A stretch of DNA of 64,000 nt. Origin: Candidatus Phycosocius spiralis (GTDB taxonomy: Bacteria; Pseudomonadota; Alphaproteobacteria; Caulobacterales; Aquidulcibacteraceae). The translations under genes and the position numbers were made by a program. The notes below the pieces were generated by a model. The model had not been told where the DNA came from. It ran no database searches and was given only the letters and a program-made list of their open reading frames with translations. Shown here in pieces: positions 56,085-64,000 of the stretch. Position 1 is the first letter of the stretch. Each line of letters begins with the position of its first letter. The stretch lies in NCBI RefSeq assembly GCF_030158815.1, contig NZ_BPFZ01000006.1, positions 61,001 through 125,000 on the forward strand, in the 5' to 3' direction.

Positions 56085-56284
56085 CAAGCCGAAGATGTCT
56101 TCGGGACTGACTTGCGTAAGGGGGCCTAGTGATCGCTGTCGCGACCCGATTTGGACCATATTTCTGCTCCCCAGGATTGCCAGCAGCTTTTGGGCTGGTT
56201 CTCCCCCGGGGTAGTTCTCTATGTATCTGGCTTACCCATCTCACTGTGTCCGCCGCAAGCCTTCTGGTCTGCGGCCTTTTTTTT
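56085..56284 (+). ncRNA. Possible structured leader or small RNA upstream of phoH
   Basis: The 318-base gap before phoH ends, 34 bases before the start codon, in a strong intrinsic terminator, so a short transcript is likely made from this gap. Within it CCGAAG and CTTCGG form a hairpin with a four-base loop near 56092-56107. CCAGC pairs with GCTGG near 56180-56198, and a C-rich run meets a G-rich run near 56203-56213. There is no open reading frame of note. It may be a regulatory leader of phoH (attenuation), or an independent small RNA. I could not match it to 4.5S, tmRNA, RNase P or known riboswitch sequences. The 5-prime boundary is approximate. Confidence 0.45.
56252..56284 (+). terminator. 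Intrinsic terminator ahead of phoH
   Basis: GCCGCA (56252-56257) pairs with TGCGGC (56270-56275), with an inner extension GCC/GGT around the loop TTCT. Eight T residues (56277-56284) follow almost directly. It lies 34 bases before the phoH start, so it would stop transcripts entering phoH unless overcome. Confidence 0.85.
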
Positions 56285-56318
56285 GTTTCCATAAAGACTG
56301 TCCTTAAGGAGCAAATAC

Positions 56319-57119
56319 ATGGCTAAACGCCCAGCAGTTCGCCGTACCCGTGACCAAGTCGAGCACGCCCGCCAATGTCAACCAAATGCTTTGGGTACGC
56401 CGAAACACGGTTCTTACACACAAGAAGAATCCAATGTCCGTGCTTTGTTTGGCTGGAGCCCGACAGCAAAGGACGATGGGGCCGATCGCGAGCAAAGCTT
56501 CTTGAAAAAGGTGAAACCACGCACGGCTGGTCAAGAAAGATTCTTGGATGCCATAGATACAAATCCCCTCGTGGTGGCGATTGGTCCTGCTGGCACGGGC
56601 AAAACCTATTTGGCGATTGCAAAAGCGGTCGATGCACTTGATGCTGGACGGGTTTCGCGCATAGTGTTGTCACGACCTGCGGTTGAAGCAGGCGAATCGA
56701 TCGGCTTTTTACCCGGCCACATGGAAGAAAAGCTCGCCCCCTATCTGCGCCCTTTAATGGACGCTTTGTCAGATCGTTTGAGCCCGAAGCGCTTGAAAGC
56801 GATGATGATGGAAGGGCTGATTGAAATTGCGCCCATCGGCTTTATGCGCGGGCGGACCTTGAACAATGCCTTTGTTGTGATTGATGAGGCGCAAAACTGC
56901 ACTTATGGCCAGCTCAAAATGCTCTTAACCCGCCTGGGCTGGCACTCAACCATGGTGGTCACGGGCGACCCTGCGCAAACGGATTTATTGCCGGAACTTT
57001 CGGGCCTGCGCCAAATTGCCGATGCGCTTGATACGCTCAGCGATGTTGCAGTGGTGCGCCTCGCCGATGTCGATATCGTCCGCCATCCATTGGTGGCGAG
57101 CATGTTGAGCGTGCTGTAG
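56319..57119 (+). CDS. PhoH family ATPase
   Basis: This 266-residue cytoplasmic protein has Walker A in VVAIGPAGTGKTYLAIAKAVD, Walker B in NAFVVIDEAQNCTYGQLKML, and later motifs VVTGDPAQTDLLPE and RLADVDIVRH. These define the PhoH domain, a helicase-like NTPase thought to act on RNA. It is shorter than PhoH-like proteins that carry a KH or PIN domain, and it has a charged N-terminal stretch of about 70 residues. AAGGAG lies before ATG 56319. An intrinsic terminator precedes it and another follows it, so it is probably monocistronic. Confidence 0.93.
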   Translation: MAKRPAVRRTRDQVEHARQCQPNALGTPKHGSYTQEESNVRALFGWSPTAKDDGADREQSFLKKVKPRTAGQERFLDAIDTNPLVVAIGPAGTGKTYLAIAKAVDALDAGRVSRIVLSRPAVEAGESIGFLPGHMEEKLAPYLRPLMDALSDRLSPKRLKAMMMEGLIEIAPIGFMRGRTLNNAFVVIDEAQNCTYGQLKMLLTRLGWHSTMVVTGDPAQTDLLPELSGLRQIADALDTLSDVAVVRLADVDIVRHPLVASMLSVL

Positions 57120-57141
57120 CGGCTTAACCCAACACAATGAC

Positions 57142-57177
57142 AAGGCCCGTCATGGATAATGCTTGGCGGGCCTTTTG
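57142..57177 (+). terminator. Terminator downstream of phoH
   Basis: AAGGCCCG (57142-57149) pairs perfectly with CGGGCCTT (57167-57174), followed by a short T run. It lies between the convergent phoH and DUF3126 genes and ends directly at the DUF3126 stop, so it may serve both directions. Confidence 0.8.
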
Positions 57178-57390
57178 TTAGCCTTCCAGATCAATGTCCA
57201 AAATGGCCATTTCAAAGATGTAGGACGTCTCGCCTTCTTCTTCATCGATATAAACGGTACCCAGGAATTCGGGGCCCAGATAGACTTCCATCGAATCCTT
57301 CACGCCCGAACGGGGCTTAAGCGCCACATCGCTTGTGCGGAACACCCGGTTCATATGCGCCTCAACGCGCTTCCATTCAGGATTGGCCAT
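57178..57390 (-). CDS. DUF3126 family small protein
   Basis: This 70-residue acidic protein reads MANPEWKRVEAHMNRVFRTS, then RSGVKDSMEVYLGPEFLG and IDEEEGETSYIFEMAILDID. It matches my recollection of DUF3126, a small alphaproteobacterial family of unknown function. It shows no signal peptide or membrane segment. It is convergent with phoH and lies 61 bases downstream of the PhzF-like gene on the same strand. Confidence 0.85.
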   Translation of the reverse strand: MANPEWKRVEAHMNRVFRTSDVALKPRSGVKDSMEVYLGPEFLGTVYIDEEEGETSYIFEMAILDIDLEG

Positions 57391-57451
57391 TATTTGATCT
57401 CCAGCAGTTTGACCACGGGTTTAGGGGGAAGTAGTCCAACAAGAAAGTGGG

Positions 57452-58270
57452 CTAAACCCGCAATTGCCCGTCGAGTACAGTCACAGCCGAACCGCGCAAC
57501 AATACGCGATCTCCGATAACTTCGCAGGTCAAAGCCCCGCCACGACCCGGATAGGCTTGAAAACAGTCTATGACTGATTTGCCCAATTTGTCACAAAACA
57601 AGGGCGTAATAATGCAATGGGCGGAGCCAGTCACGGGGTCTTCGTCAATACCAGAGCCCGGTGCAAAAAAGCGGCTAACGACCTCATAATCAGCATCTGG
57701 ATCGGCGAAGGCAGATACAACAAGACTGCCCCGCTCTCGAATCATATCCTTGGTGCAAATTCGTTCAATCTCGGCAAGGTTCGGCTTAAGCCCGCGTAAG
57801 ACAGTCTCATTCTTCACAATGACAACGGCATAATTGCCGACCCAGGTTTCAACGATTTCTGCTCCCAAGGCTTGTGCTAAACCTTCGGGAGTCTCAATCT
57901 GGACAGGGTTGTTGGCAGGGAAATTCATTTCAAGATAGCCTTTATCCGGTGCACGCACCATCAATGGCCCACTCATGGTATCAAAGGTCAGGACAGGAAC
58001 CTGAACCCCTATCTCCCTAAACAAAACATGGGCGGAGGCTAAAGTTGCGTGGCCGCATAAAGGAACTTCAAGTACGGGGGTGAACCAGCGCAATCCAAAG
58101 CGTGCCGGGTCTTTTGTTTTGAGTAAAAAGGCTGTTTCGGCCTGATTGTTTTCCATCGCCAAAGTTTGCATCCAAGCGGCATCTGGCCATACATCAAATG
58201 GCTCGACGACGCAGGCAGGGTTGCCCGTAAATGGACGTGAGGCGAACGCATCTACAAGAAACTGGCGCAT
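57452..58270 (-). CDS. PhzF family isomerase-like protein
   Basis: This 272-residue protein has the PhzF N-terminus [20 protein letters not shown]. The catalytic Glu is in [10 protein letters not shown], followed by [12 protein letters not shown] and the C-terminal [15 protein letters not shown] motif. PhzF itself isomerises a phenazine precursor, but most genomic homologues act on other substrates; no phenazine genes are present. ATG 58270 follows AAGGA and starts exactly at the conserved N-terminus; a longer start adds 20 unrelated residues. Confidence 0.9.
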   Translation of the reverse strand: MRQFLVDAFASRPFTGNPACVVEPFDVWPDAAWMQTLAMENNQAETAFLLKTKDPARFGLRWFTPVLEVPLCGHATLASAHVLFREIGVQVPVLTFDTMSGPLMVRAPDKGYLEMNFPANNPVQIETPEGLAQALGAEIVETWVGNYAVVIVKNETVLRGLKPNLAEIERICTKDMIRERGSLVVSAFADPDADYEVVSRFFAPGSGIDEDPVTGSAHCIITPLFCDKLGKSVIDCFQAYPGRGGALTCEVIGDRVLLRGSAVTVLDGQLRV

Positions 58271-58431
58271 ATCAGTTATCCTTAAATTGAACCTCCGGCC
58301 AGCGCGCTTGAATGCTCGCCACCTTTGCATGGGTAAAATTCGTTTGGCAGCGGTTTGGATGTGGGCGTAGCACCATGGCTAAACACCTTCCATGTTAAAA
58401 GGGTTGGCGATGTTGATCTTAACATCGGCTT

Positions 58432-58783
58432 CTAGCTTCTAGCCCACGGCAAATCATTCATCATGAGCGGTCCAAAGCTTTGATTGCGCTCAATAAGGGG
58501 GATTGGGACTGCCAAAGCGGCCCTCATATCACAGATGGTCACGTACTTGGTTTCGAGCTCGTTCAAGGGTGTGAGATGTATAGGATAGGTGCGCTTAACA
58601 TCCTTGATCACCACATCTTCGACCTTTCAAGATGTATCGAAATCGAAAAAAGTATCTCATAATCGGGGATACAATGTTCGGGATTGCAACCCGTTCACTT
58701 AATCCAAGCGGTCCTAGAAACTGCCCCAGAGACTTAACGTCAATCGGGCACTCAGCGTCGCAATTAGGGGGCAAACCCTGCAT
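58432..58783 (-). pseudogene. Possible frameshifted gene of unknown type
   Basis: Two minus-strand frames together read as one protein of about 115 residues. The first, from ATG 58783, begins MQGLPPNCDAECPIDVKSLG and runs to RFRYILKG. The second continues as EDVVIKDVKRTYPIHLTPLN and later has CDMRAALAVPIPLIERNQSF. A single extra base near 58623-58629 would join them. Codon use looks coding rather than random. I do not recognise the family. It lies 53 bases downstream of thiD. Either it is a decayed gene or the sequence contains a one-base error. Confidence 0.35.
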
Positions 58784-58836
58784 CCTTTAGGAATTGGGGC
58801 AGATGAATTCAATTAAACGGTCCTCAAAACCATCAC

Positions 58837-59643
58837 TTAGTTCTGAACCGGCCATGCGTGGTTTAAGGGGCCATGGCCTTTGCCAAAACCTGGTGCAGTC
58901 AACATAGCTTGCAGGAGATAAGCTCGCGCGCGCTCCACCGCTTCTTCCAATTCTACGCCTTGACTGAGGTGGGCCGCGATAGCGCTGGCTAAGGTGCACC
59001 CTGTGCCATGGGTTGAGGTGGTATTCATTCTTTGGGTCTCAAAAAACACTTCGCCTTTATGGGTTGCCAACACATCGCTGAAAGTTGTGCCAGCTATATG
59101 CCCGCCTTTGACAAGGACACCAGAAGCACCAAGTCTCAATAAACGTTCTGCCGCCCGGCGTTGCCCGTTGATGCCATCGACGGATAGATCGGTTAAGCGC
59201 TCCGCCTCTGGCGCATTAGGAGTGAGGAGGGAGGCGAGCGGAATCATCAGGCTTTTGACCGCCCCAATCGCTCGCGCTTCTAATAAAGGATGGCCGCTTT
59301 TGGCGATCATAACTGGATCAATCACCCGTGGCGCCCCCTTCGTATAGGTTTGTAAGGCTTCAGCCACACCTTCGACAATCTCAACATTGCCCAACATCCC
59401 GGTCTTGACCGCATCAAGCCCCAAATCGCGGGTCACGCAGGCGATTTGATCGGTAATGATAGGAAGGGGCACGGGGTGAACATCAAACACGCCCATGGTG
59501 TTTTGCACGGTAATGGCGGTTACTGCGGTCATGGCAAAACCACCTAATGCGGTTACGGCCTTGATATCGCCTTGAATTCCAGCGCCGCCGCCACTATCGC
59601 TCCCAGCGATGATGAGAACGCGGCCTTTAGGTGAATTCGTCAT
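58837..59643 (-). CDS. thiD: Hydroxymethylpyrimidine/phosphomethylpyrimidine kinase
   Basis: This 268-residue ribokinase-fold enzyme phosphorylates the pyrimidine precursor of thiamine twice. It shows IAGSDSGGGAGIQGDIKA at the N-terminus, DPVMIAKSGHPLL and the catalytic-anion-hole STHGTGCTLASAIAAHLS. Length is normal. No other thiamine gene is adjacent. It is 36 bases downstream of folP on the same strand, so the two may be co-transcribed. Confidence 0.95.
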   Translation of the reverse strand: MTNSPKGRVLIIAGSDSGGGAGIQGDIKAVTALGGFAMTAVTAITVQNTMGVFDVHPVPLPIITDQIACVTRDLGLDAVKTGMLGNVEIVEGVAEALQTYTKGAPRVIDPVMIAKSGHPLLEARAIGAVKSLMIPLASLLTPNAPEAERLTDLSVDGINGQRRAAERLLRLGASGVLVKGGHIAGTTFSDVLATHKGEVFFETQRMNTTSTHGTGCTLASAIAAHLSQGVELEEAVERARAYLLQAMLTAPGFGKGHGPLNHAWPVQN

Positions 59644-59679
59644 CGTCCTATCCTTACTGTGTGCGCCTTTAACTGGCTC

Positions 59680-60516
59680 TTATAGCGTATCATCTTGCAA
59701 TGCTTGATGGATTTTCAGTGCTTGGCGGGTTTGGGCTACATCATGAACCCGCAAAATTCTGGCACCTTGATCTGCGCACCATAGTGCCGCCGCTAATGAG
59801 CCTCCTAGACGCGCATCGGGGGTTGCGTCTTGATCCAATGCGCCGATAAAGCGCTTGCGTGAAGCACCCAATAAAACAGGCCTGCCCAAAGCCGCGATCC
59901 GGCCAAGATCGCGCATAAGGGTTAGATTATGCACTACGGTTTTGCCAAAGCCGATGCCTGGATCTATAATAATATGCTCAAGTTTGACCCCTGCATGCAC
60001 GGCCTGCCCGATCCGACTAACCAGATAATTCAACACATCCACCGTCACATCGCGGTAACAGGGAGCCTGTTGCATGGTTTTGGGATCACCTTGAGCATGC
60101 ATCAAAACCACTGGTACATCTAAAGCCACAGCTATGGCCATGCTATGCGCACTATAGGTGAGCGCTGTGACATCATTCCAACAATCGGCCCCTGCCGCAA
60201 CACACGCGCGCGCAACTTCTGGCTTTCGCGTATCGATTGAGAGTGCGATGTTACTGCTTTGCCGAATAGCAGAGATCACGGGTACAACTCGGGCTAACTC
60301 TTCCTCAATCGCTACCAGATCAGCGCCTGGACGCGTACTTTCCCCGCCGACATCGAGGATATCGGCCCCATCCTCGATCAAAGTCATGGCATAAGCTAGG
60401 CAGGCGTCCAACGATTGAAACTGGCCCCCATCGGAAAAACTATCGGGTGTCACATTGATGATGCCCATGATCAATGGACCCGATTTTTGGGTGAGAGTTT
60501 GCATGAAACGATTCAT
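59680..60516 (-). CDS. folP: Dihydropteroate synthase
   Basis: This 278-residue TIM-barrel enzyme joins p-aminobenzoate to the pterin diphosphate in folate synthesis and is the sulfonamide target. It shows MGIINVTPDSFSDGG, DVGGESTRPGAD and the later IIDPGIGFGKTVVHNL and LLGASRKRFIG. The start at ATG 60516 (MNRFMQTL) or 60504 is more likely than an upstream start with a hydrophobic tail. It starts divergently from the ABC permease gene. Confidence 0.95.
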   Translation of the reverse strand: MNRFMQTLTQKSGPLIMGIINVTPDSFSDGGQFQSLDACLAYAMTLIEDGADILDVGGESTRPGADLVAIEEELARVVPVISAIRQSSNIALSIDTRKPEVARACVAAGADCWNDVTALTYSAHSMAIAVALDVPVVLMHAQGDPKTMQQAPCYRDVTVDVLNYLVSRIGQAVHAGVKLEHIIIDPGIGFGKTVVHNLTLMRDLGRIAALGRPVLLGASRKRFIGALDQDATPDARLGGSLAAALWCADQGARILRVHDVAQTRQALKIHQALQDDTL

Positions 60517-60608
60517 ACTGCACAAACTAAGCAAAACTGCGCGCCAAGGACAGGGCATAGTGTGTGAAAGGTCTTTCCTTTAAGCGGGGAGGAGGCCACA
60601 TTAAGCCG

Positions 60609-61415
60609 ATGAAACATACAGCGAATCCGCAGGCCCCACGCACCTATGGCGCGGTCAATTGGATCGGCCTACAAACTCTTTATCTGCGCGAAGTCCGACG
60701 ATTCTGGAAGGTTGCGGTTCAGACAATCTTTGGCCCAGTGGTATCAACATGGCTTTTAATGGTGGTATTTGTCATGGCTTTTGGGGCCGACAAAAGGGTG
60801 ATGAGCGGGATACCGTTTGCGGACTTTTTAGCCCCTGGCCTCATCATGCTATCTATCATTCAAAATGCTTTTGCCAATTCATCTTCATCGCTGATCGTTG
60901 CAAAGGTACAAAATACTGCCGTTGATTTTATAATGCCACCTTTGTCCGCCGAAGAGCTAACTGTAGGTTTTATTGCTGGAGCTACAACGCGTGGCCTCTT
61001 GGTCGCTTTGGCGATGGCGATTTCCATCATGTTGTTTGCTAATGTCCTACCCAAGCATTTGGGGTGGACGATTTATTTTGGCTTGGTTGGAGCCATCATG
61101 TTTGGTGCCTTTGGTGTATTGGGCGGCATTTGGGCTGATAAATTTGATAATTTGGCCTTTGTAACCAGTTTTGTGATCACGCCTTTGACCTTTTTATCAG
61201 GGACCTTTTACTCAATTACTGTTTTGCCTGAACCCTTTCATGCGATCTCTATGTGGAACCCGGTTTTTCATTTAATCGATGGGTTTAGATATGGCTTGAC
61301 CAATCATGCCGATGCCAATGTCATGGTTAGCGCGGTTTCGACCGGGACAATCAGTTTGGTTCTCGTGGTCGTCTGTTGGTACGTGTTCAAGACGGGGTGG
61401 CGCACGCGGGCATAA
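60609..61415 (+). CDS. ABC-2 type transporter permease
   Basis: This 268-residue membrane protein has six hydrophobic segments, beginning with FGPVVSTWLLMVVFVMAF. The signature region TPLTFLSGTFYSITVLPEP lies before the last two segments, as in ABC-2 permeases of the NodJ/DrrB type. It exports an unknown lipid, polysaccharide or drug-like substrate. ATG 60609 is chosen; a GGGGAGGAGG site lies about 11 bases upstream. The usual ATP-binding protein gene is not adjacent on either side, so the partner must be encoded elsewhere. Confidence 0.88.
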   Translation: MKHTANPQAPRTYGAVNWIGLQTLYLREVRRFWKVAVQTIFGPVVSTWLLMVVFVMAFGADKRVMSGIPFADFLAPGLIMLSIIQNAFANSSSSLIVAKVQNTAVDFIMPPLSAEELTVGFIAGATTRGLLVALAMAISIMLFANVLPKHLGWTIYFGLVGAIMFGAFGVLGGIWADKFDNLAFVTSFVITPLTFLSGTFYSITVLPEPFHAISMWNPVFHLIDGFRYGLTNHADANVMVSAVSTGTISLVLVVVCWYVFKTGWRTRA

Positions 61416-61539
61416 GGATGTAAAAGGTCTTCGATTTTAATGGTGCACACACCATGTACACCAAACAGGGATTGCCAAGTGTGAGCGAGCCCTTTGTCGT
61501 CTGTGCCGTTAAGGCACCCCCAAATTTGGAGAATGTTCC

Positions 61540-62733
61540 GTGAGCGCTGCACCCTTAATGCCTGTCTATTCCCCCGCCCCAGCCGATTTCGTGCAAGGCC
61601 GTGGTGTTGATGTCTTTACGGCTGAAGGTAAACGCTATTTGGATTTTATTGCGGGCATCGCCACCAATTGTCTGGGGCATTGCCACCCAAAGCTGGTTGC
61701 GGCCATCACCGCGCAAGCCAATAAAATCTGGCACATGTCCAACATGTATCAGACCGAGCTCCAGCGCTCTCTGGCGGAAAAATATACAAAAGCCACCTTC
61801 GCGGATGTTGTGTTTTTTGCCAATTCTGGGACCGAAGCGATTGAGGCTTGCTTGAAGCTCACCCGGAAATATCATTCCGCCAATGGTCATCCAGAGAAAA
61901 TCGATATTTTGAGTTTTGAAGGCGCATTTCATGGCCGCTCCTATGGTGCGATCAATGCAGCGGCCAATCCCACATATCTAGCGGGGTTTGGCCCGCCACT
62001 GCCTGGTTATCTACAACTTCCGTTTGGCGATCATGAAGCCCTTAAAGCCGCGATCACGCCAACAACCGCTGCCATCATGATTGAGCCAGTGCAAGGTGAG
62101 GGCGGTGTGCGCGCTGTCCCCACCGACTGTCTACAAGGCTTGCGCGCACTATGTGATGAGCATGGCCTGTTGTTGATATTTGATGAGGTTCAATCAGGTG
62201 CTGGGCGCACTGGCAAATTGTTTGCCCATGAATGGGCTGGCATTACCCCCGATGTGATGGCTGTGGCCAAGGGCATGGGCGGCGGTTTCCCGATGGGGGC
62301 TTGTTTAGCGACTGCGCACGCGTCCAGTGGCATGGTCAAGGGGGTTCATGGCTCTACCTTTGGCGGCAATCCCTTGGCGATGGCGGTTGGTCACGCTGTA
62401 TTTGATGAGATTACTCAGCCTCAGTTTCTCGAGCATGTGAGGGATGTCGCCAACCATTTGCATCAGGGCTTGGCAGGGCTGAAAGACCGCTACCCTGATT
62501 TGGTGGTGGATGTTCGCGGCAAGGGCTTATTGGCTGGAATCAAGCTGACGATGGATCCCCTCAAAGTGCGCCAATTGTGTTTTGAGCATGGCATGCTGGT
62601 TGGTACTGCTGGCCAAAACGTCTTGCGGTTGGCCCCGCCGCTGATTGTATCGACCGAACATGTGTCAGAGGCGATTTCCATTCTCGATGCTGCCTTAGCC
62701 GCTGCACGCGAACAGCAAAAAGCTGCTGCCTAA
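61540..62733 (+). CDS. argD: Acetylornithine (or succinyl-diaminopimelate) aminotransferase
   Basis: This 397-residue PLP-dependent class III aminotransferase has GIATNCLGHCHPKL, FANSGTEAIEACLKL, FEGAFHGRSYGA, FDEVQSGAGRTGKLFAHE and the PLP lysine in VAKGMGGGFPMGA. It acts in arginine synthesis and may also serve lysine synthesis. It starts with GTG at 61540. argF follows 24 bases later, an arrangement common in alphaproteobacteria. Confidence 0.96.
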   Translation: MSAAPLMPVYSPAPADFVQGRGVDVFTAEGKRYLDFIAGIATNCLGHCHPKLVAAITAQANKIWHMSNMYQTELQRSLAEKYTKATFADVVFFANSGTEAIEACLKLTRKYHSANGHPEKIDILSFEGAFHGRSYGAINAAANPTYLAGFGPPLPGYLQLPFGDHEALKAAITPTTAAIMIEPVQGEGGVRAVPTDCLQGLRALCDEHGLLLIFDEVQSGAGRTGKLFAHEWAGITPDVMAVAKGMGGGFPMGACLATAHASSGMVKGVHGSTFGGNPLAMAVGHAVFDEITQPQFLEHVRDVANHLHQGLAGLKDRYPDLVVDVRGKGLLAGIKLTMDPLKVRQLCFEHGMLVGTAGQNVLRLAPPLIVSTEHVSEAISILDAALAAAREQQKAAA

Positions 62734-62757
62734 ACGGGCGCAGTAAGGACAATTTCA

Positions 62758-63675
62758 ATGCGTCACTTTTTGGATATTGACGCCCTCAGCCCGGGGGATG
62801 TGCGCGCTATTCTGGACGAGGCCCACGCACGTAAGATAGCCCGCTCGGGTTGGCCAAAGGGGCGGGTCGATACCGATGCGCCTTTGGCGGGCCATGTGCT
62901 GGCCGCCATCTTTGAAAAAAACTCAACGCGTACAAGGGTGTCATTTGACGTAGCGATGCGCCAATTGGGTGGGCAAACTTTGGTAATGGATGCGGCGACC
63001 AGCCAAATTGGGCGTGGTGAGCCCATATCTGATACCGCCCAAGTTCTTTCACGCATGGTGGATGTGATTATGTTGCGCGCCAATAGCCATCAAAGTGTTA
63101 TGGATATGGCGCGCTATGCAAATGTACCCGTCATTAATGGTCTGACCGATTTCTCCCACCCGTGTCAGATCATTGCCGATTTAATGACGATGGAAGAAGC
63201 TGGGATTACACTGAAGGGTGCACGCATCGCTTGGGTGGGAGACGGCAATAATGTCCTGACCAGTCTGATTCATGCCGGCGCAAAACTCGGTTTTAGTATA
63301 GCAGTAGCTTGCCCAGTTAGCTTTGCGCCGCACCAAAAAATCGTGGAGGCCGCGCGCGGCCAAGGTGCGCTGATTGAGTTATTCGATGATCCGGACAAAG
63401 CGGTAGCCGATGCAGATTGTGTTGTGACCGATACCTGGGTATCCATGGGCGACACCAATATTGGTGAACGCATGCAAGCGCTTGGACCTTATCAAGTCAA
63501 TGAGCGCTTGATGGAAAAGGCCAAGCCAGAAGCGATTTTCCTGCACTGCATGCCCGCCCATCGCGGTGAAGAAGTGACAGGCGCGGTAATAGATGGGCCC
63601 CAAAGTCGGATTTTTGATGAAGCCGAAAACCGAATCCATGCACAAAAGGCCATCCTCACTTGGTGTTTGGCATAA
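62758..63675 (+). CDS. argF: Ornithine carbamoyltransferase
   Basis: This 305-residue enzyme makes citrulline from ornithine and carbamoyl phosphate. It shows the carbamoyl-phosphate site [16 protein letters not shown], the [13 protein letters not shown] motif and the ornithine site region ending in [13 protein letters not shown]. Length is normal. It lies between argD and hslO, each within about 25 bases, so an argD-argF-hslO operon is likely. Confidence 0.97.
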   Translation: MRHFLDIDALSPGDVRAILDEAHARKIARSGWPKGRVDTDAPLAGHVLAAIFEKNSTRTRVSFDVAMRQLGGQTLVMDAATSQIGRGEPISDTAQVLSRMVDVIMLRANSHQSVMDMARYANVPVINGLTDFSHPCQIIADLMTMEEAGITLKGARIAWVGDGNNVLTSLIHAGAKLGFSIAVACPVSFAPHQKIVEAARGQGALIELFDDPDKAVADADCVVTDTWVSMGDTNIGERMQALGPYQVNERLMEKAKPEAIFLHCMPAHRGEEVTGAVIDGPQSRIFDEAENRIHAQKAILTWCLA

Positions 63676-63686
63676 AGGACAGACCC

Positions 63687-64000
63687 ATGACTTCAGGACT
63701 GATTAAGTCTGACCCCGATGCCGACCCGATGGCCGCAGCCGAAGATATTGTCGCGGCCTTTCAGATTGATGGTGAGCCGGTTCGCGGTCGTATCGTCCGC
63801 TTAGGCCCTGCTACGGTCGATGAAATTTTACAGCGTCATGCCTACCCCGAATGTGTGGCTAAACTTTTGGGCGAGTTATTGACCCTATCGGCATTGGTTG
63901 GCGCAAGCCTAAAATTTGAAGGCAAACTGATCATACAAGTTCAAGGCGAAAACGGCCTTGAAGGCCCTATTCGCTTCATGGTGGCCGAATATCGCACCAA
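63687..64000 (+). CDS. hslO: Hsp33 family redox chaperone, N-terminal part (runs off the right edge)
   Basis: From ATG 63687 the frame is open to the window end (about 104 residues). It reads AAEDIVAAFQIDGEPVRGRI, then LGELLTLSALVGASLKFEGK and IIQVQGENGLEGPIRFMVAEY, typical of the N-terminal domain of Hsp33. This chaperone is activated by oxidation through C-terminal cysteines, which lie beyond the window. It starts 11 bases after argF. Confidence 0.93.
   Translation, partial: MTSGLIKSDPDADPMAAAEDIVAAFQIDGEPVRGRIVRLGPATVDEILQRHAYPECVAKLLGELLTLSALVGASLKFEGKLIIQVQGENGLEGPIRFMVAEYRT

Noticed and set aside
57452..58270. Phenazine biosynthesis cluster suggested by the PhzF-like gene
   Set aside because: No other phz genes nearby; PhzF homologues are widespread with other roles.

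Overview
The window looks like chromosomal DNA of an alphaproteobacterium close to Caulobacterales/Hyphomonadaceae. This is inferred from gene content: an rcdA/DUF1465 gene beside a DUF1192 gene, a DUF3126 protein, an NDUFA9-type protein, map next to radC, an argD-argF-hslO run, and TonB receptors linked to flavin-dependent tryptophan-halogenase-like proteins. Base composition is moderate (about half G+C by eye), with a few AT-rich intergenic stretches. No genus is claimed.

Layout. 1-0.97 kb: a broken TonB-receptor gene whose surviving pieces face each other across a 50-bp perfect inverted repeat. 0.97-8.4 kb: a FecA-like TonB receptor under a palindromic Fur-like site, a sensor histidine kinase, an AmpG-like permease and a hybrid histidine kinase. 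8.6-17 kb: the 2-oxoglutarate dehydrogenase/succinyl-CoA synthetase cluster (sucD, sucA, odhB, a small membrane protein, lpd) with no sucC beside sucD, then a quinone oxidoreductase. 17-18 kb: DUF1192 and rcdA with a possible small RNA between them. 18.5-28.6 kb: a polymer-utilisation locus (large TonB receptor, two overlapping halogenase-like flavoproteins, a DUF6445 protein and a secreted GH31 glycosidase with a PA14-like insert). 29-33 kb: an orphan GAF-PAS protein and two tandem paralogues of a family I do not recognise. 33-37.3 kb: radC, map, a DAACS symporter and an AAA/DUF4143 ATPase. 37.4-41 kb: tRNA-Leu(UAA), a secreted subtilisin-like protease and an NDUFA9-like protein. 41-56 kb: typA, M13 peptidase, DEAD-box helicase, MAPEG protein, amidohydrolase, GMC oxidoreductase, secA, beta-propeller phytase and gamma-carbonic anhydrase. 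56-64 kb: a structured leader or small RNA with an intrinsic terminator ahead of phoH, then DUF3126, PhzF-like, a frameshifted gene remnant, thiD, folP, an ABC-2 permease, argD, argF and the start of hslO.

Most of the window is housekeeping. The accessory interest lies in the inverted-repeat receptor remnant, the halogenase/GH31 locus, the tandem unknown paralogues with their own palindrome-bearing promoter, and two possible noncoding RNAs (upstream of rcdA and of phoH). No CRISPR array, insertion sequence, prophage or defence island was seen.
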